From NCBI GenBank assembly GCA_027031185.1, contig JALVEF010000498.1, positions 1 to 6,888 of the forward strand: a stretch of 6,888 bases of DNA. Reading direction: 5' to 3'. Shown piece by piece: positions 5,074 through 6,888 of the stretch (the first letter of the stretch is position 1; each line of letters opens with the position of its first letter). This DNA is from Saprospiraceae bacterium. Its GTDB lineage: Bacteria; Bacteroidota; Bacteroidia; Chitinophagales; Saprospiraceae. The translations under genes were made by a program, and so were the position numbers. Under the pieces are notes generated by a model, which did not search any database, was not told the DNA's origin, and saw only the letters and a program-made list of their open reading frames with translations.

Positions 5074-5520
5074 TCAAAACGTGTTTTCCTTCCATTGATA
5101 GGTCGCTTGCCCTTCATGGCTGTGGGCAAAAATCTCCTTGCCGAAGATGGGCACCTCCCGTTTGATCCACTCCACCGCCCGCCGGCAACCTTCAAAGGCG
5201 GCCCGGCGGTGACCGGCTGTCGCCAGAACAAATAAGCACATCTCACCGGCACGGACGGTGCCGGTGCTGTGGTAAATGTACAGGCCGGTCAGCCCGTATT
5301 CCCGCCGCACGGCTTCTTTAATTTTTGTCAGCTGTCGTTCTGCCATTTCGAAATACCCCGAATAGTCTATGGCTTCTACCACTTGTCCCCGCACCTCGTC
5401 CGCACGGACCTGCCCGATAAAAATGTCCATAGCTCCGACGTCCTTGTGTTGTCCTTGGTCGGCTATTACCCGGGCAATAAGGCCGGGCGGAATGGGGCCT
5501 GTCACAAAGTATTCATGCAT
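5074..5520 (-). CDS. moaE: Molybdopterin synthase large subunit MoaE
   Basis: The 148-residue catalytic subunit binds the thiocarboxylated MoaD tail and transfers two sulfurs to cyclic pyranopterin monophosphate to form molybdopterin. Visible family features are IFIGQVR with Arg39, the GHRRAAFEGCRRAVEWIKREVP stretch around 103-124 (His104, Arg105), and active-site Lys120. E. coli has a second catalytic lysine seven residues after the first; here that position is Gly127, with Lys128 one place further (IFGKEIF), a variant I believe is usual in this phylum. Length is typical. The start at 5520 overlaps the moeB stop by eight bases (ATGCATGA), with GCGGAAA just ahead as a possible ribosome site. 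It abuts moaC without a gap. Confidence 0.95.
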   Translation of the reverse strand: MHEYFVTGPIPPGLIARVIADQGQHKDVGAMDIFIGQVRADEVRGQVVEAIDYSGYFEMAERQLTKIKEAVRREYGLTGLYIYHSTGTVRAGEMCLFVLATAGHRRAAFEGCRRAVEWIKREVPIFGKEIFAHSHEGQATYQWKENTF

Positions 5521-6592
5521 TTTCCGCTTGGTTTTGTTGTGCGCGCCGGCGCGTCATGATGTCAAAAATATCCGCATCCACCGCATAGGCGTTGAATCCC
5601 CGTGCCCGCAACAAGCTGGCAGCTGTGGCCGCCCGCCGTCCCGACCGGCAGAAGGTGATGATGGGGCGGCCGGCAGGTGGTGTGTATTGGTCCAGTTCGT
5701 CCAATGCGTGACGGTGGACATCGTCTCCAGTGAGCAAGGGCCGTTCGTCCGGGCGGCGCACATCCAGCCACAAAGCATTGCCGATGGCCAATGCCCGGTC
5801 GGGGGAGAGCAGATAGTCTGCTGCGCAAGTGGGTGATACCTCGGCCACCAAACATCCCCGTTGCCGGACGCGATCGCGAGCGGTGTCATCGGGGACCAGC
5901 CGCATGACGGTTAGGCGATTGGTCCGGCTGTGGTAGCAGGCCACGCGCCCGCTGAGCAAGTCTCCTATGCCCAGAATCCACTTGATGACCTCGTTGGCTT
6001 GCAGGGAGCCGATGATGCCCGCCAGCACACCCAGCACCCCTGTTTGGGTACAATTGGTGAGTTTGCCGCCTGGCGGCGGACTCGGAAAGAGACAGCGGTA
6101 CGTCGGCCCGTTGTCGTGGTTGAAGACCGCCACCTGTCCCTCGTATTGATAGATGCCGGCATAGACCCATGGTTTGTCCGTCAGTACGCAGGCGTCGTTG
6201 ATCAGGTAGCGGGCGGTGTAATTGTCGGTGCAGTCCACGATGATATCATGGTCGCGGCATAGGGCGATGCCGTTTGCTTCCGAAAAGGCTTCGGTGCGCG
6301 GTACGACTTTGATGGTGTCGTTCAGGTGTCGAAGGACGCGCGCAGCAGTTTCAGCTTTGTAGGTGCCGATGTCCCCGGTGCCGTAAAGGACTTGCCGCTG
6401 TAAGTTGCTCAAGGACACTTTGTCGGGATCTACGATCGTAATATGTCCCACACCCGCTGCGGTCAGATATTGCAGGGCAGGGCATCCCAGGCCGCCGGCG
6501 CCCACGACCAGGACGCGGGCGCGGGACAGGCGGCGCTGGCCGGCTGTCCCGACGCCCGCCAGGTTGATATGTCTTTGATAGCGCGATTCCAT
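5513..6592 (-). CDS. moeB: MoaD-adenylating enzyme MoeB with C-terminal rhodanese domain
   Basis: The 359-residue protein has an E1-like adenylation domain (about 1-235) and a rhodanese domain (about 252-348). By alignment from memory with E. coli MoeB the adenylation residues are in place: Arg7, GAGGLG (31-36), Asp55, SNLQRQ with Arg66, Lys79 and CTDN with Asp123. The rhodanese loop is CRSGRR with Cys315. Expected role: adenylate the C-terminal Gly of MoaD, then exchange AMP for sulfur, with the rhodanese as possible donor. Oddities: the structural zinc site is largely gone (TYRC with Thr164 where CxxC is usual; no CxxC after the adenylation domain), and the usual Gly-Gly near the rhodanese end is replaced by VDADIFDIM. 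It starts three bases after the moaD stop, which ties it to MoaD rather than to ThiS, although a dual role with ThiS cannot be excluded. Confidence 0.93.
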   Translation of the reverse strand: MESRYQRHINLAGVGTAGQRRLSRARVLVVGAGGLGCPALQYLTAAGVGHITIVDPDKVSLSNLQRQVLYGTGDIGTYKAETAARVLRHLNDTIKVVPRTEAFSEANGIALCRDHDIIVDCTDNYTARYLINDACVLTDKPWVYAGIYQYEGQVAVFNHDNGPTYRCLFPSPPPGGKLTNCTQTGVLGVLAGIIGSLQANEVIKWILGIGDLLSGRVACYHSRTNRLTVMRLVPDDTARDRVRQRGCLVAEVSPTCAADYLLSPDRALAIGNALWLDVRRPDERPLLTGDDVHRHALDELDQYTPPAGRPIITFCRSGRRAATAASLLRARGFNAYAVDADIFDIMTRRRAQQNQAENA

Positions 6593-6595
6593 AAA

Positions 6596-6832
6596 TTATC
6601 CGCCGGCGAAGGGCGGCAATACGGCCACTTCGCCGTCCGCCAATGGCGTGTCAGCGGTGACCAATTCGAGATTTTGTGCAAACCGGTAGGAAGACGATGC
6701 CAGATCGGGATATTGCTCCAGCAGCCGGCGCTCCAGGTCACCGATGGTGCCCTCTTCAAGCCGGATGGTCTCCTCCTCCTTGCCGGTCAGTTCGGCGATG
6801 AGACCGAAATACAGCAGTTTGATCTCTTTCAT
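6596..6832 (-). CDS. moaD: Molybdopterin synthase small subunit MoaD
   Basis: The 78-residue ubiquitin-fold sulfur carrier has the start MKEIKLLYFGLIAELTG, a central DLERRLLEQYPDL helix, and the hallmark end VLPPFAGG, whose terminal Gly is adenylated by MoeB and then thiocarboxylated. Length is normal for MoaD. ATG 6832 is chosen over an in-frame GTG at 6874 because the family begins at this strand and the extension is low-complexity and polar. The ATG also overlaps the stop of an upstream open frame as ATGA. ThiS is less likely, since the sequence lies with moaE, moaC and moaA and has the longer MoaD-type body. Confidence 0.94.
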   Translation of the reverse strand: MKEIKLLYFGLIAELTGKEEETIRLEEGTIGDLERRLLEQYPDLASSSYRFAQNLELVTADTPLADGEVAVLPPFAGG

Positions 6833-6888
6833 GAGTTTTCTTGTTGATGGTTTTCCGGTTTTATTTGGTCCCACTTGATTTCCGGTAG
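6829..6888 (-). CDS. Possible 3' end of an upstream operon gene
   Basis: From the right edge of the window a minus-strand frame stays open for 19 codons and stops at TGA (6829-6831), giving the tail LPEIKWDQIKPENHQQENS. The stop overlaps the moaD start in an ATGA junction, matching the tight packing of the other genes here. A second frame closes at once and the third is the moaD extension. The tail is too short to assign; another molybdenum-cofactor gene would be a reasonable guess. Nineteen open codons can also occur by chance. Confidence 0.45.
   Translation of the reverse strand, partial: LPEIKWDQIKPENHQQENS

Noticed and set aside
6596..6832. ThiS and ThiF (thiamine thiazole) reading of the moaD and moeB pair
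   Set aside because: The neighbours moaE, moaC and moaA and the LPPFAGG tail make molybdopterin synthesis far more likely. No thiazole gene such as thiG or thiH is nearby.

Overview
This looks like an ordinary chromosomal stretch from a member of the Bacteroidota. Three things point there: a type IX secretion (T9SS) type A sorting domain at 3322-3645, a Bacteroidota-style -7 box (TAnnTTTG) in front of that gene, and a small outer-membrane-barrel protein of a type common in the phylum. The moderately high GC of the molybdopterin genes would suit an environmental lineage such as Saprospiria, Cytophagia or Chitinophagia, but the class cannot be fixed from this sequence.

Layout. Bases 1-155 hold a long imperfect inverted repeat upstream of a plus-strand gene (156-668) for a secreted, probable outer-membrane beta-barrel protein. 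A gene-free 586-base stretch follows (669-1254), packed with repeats: an exact 146-base direct duplication at a 202-base period, a degenerate third fragment, and many short GC-rich hairpins. The largest, an 18-bp perfect stem, is placed to terminate the next gene. That gene (1255-3078, minus) is an MsbA-like ABC exporter half-transporter. A 243-base divergent promoter region separates it from a 107-residue plus-strand protein (3322-3645) made only of a signal peptide and a T9SS sorting domain. The stop codon of this protein overlaps that of moaA on the other strand.

From 3642 to 6832, all on the minus strand, lies a tight molybdenum-cofactor operon in the order moaD, moeB (fused to rhodanese), moaE, moaC, moaA. 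Junctions are +3, -8, 0 and -8 bases, which implies one transcript and translational coupling. MoaA and MoaC convert GTP to cyclic pyranopterin monophosphate. MoaD and MoaE form molybdopterin synthase, which inserts the dithiolene sulfurs. MoeB adenylates the Gly-Gly tail of MoaD, and its rhodanese domain could deliver the sulfur. The operon seems to continue upstream: a 19-codon open frame runs in from the window edge and its stop overlaps the moaD start as ATGA.

I see no strong sign of a wholly new system. The items most worth a second look are the cargo-less T9SS sorting-domain protein, the repeat and hairpin block at 669-1254, a perfect 12-bp-stem hairpin inside the ABC transporter gene, and the MoeB protein with a lost zinc site and atypical rhodanese tail.
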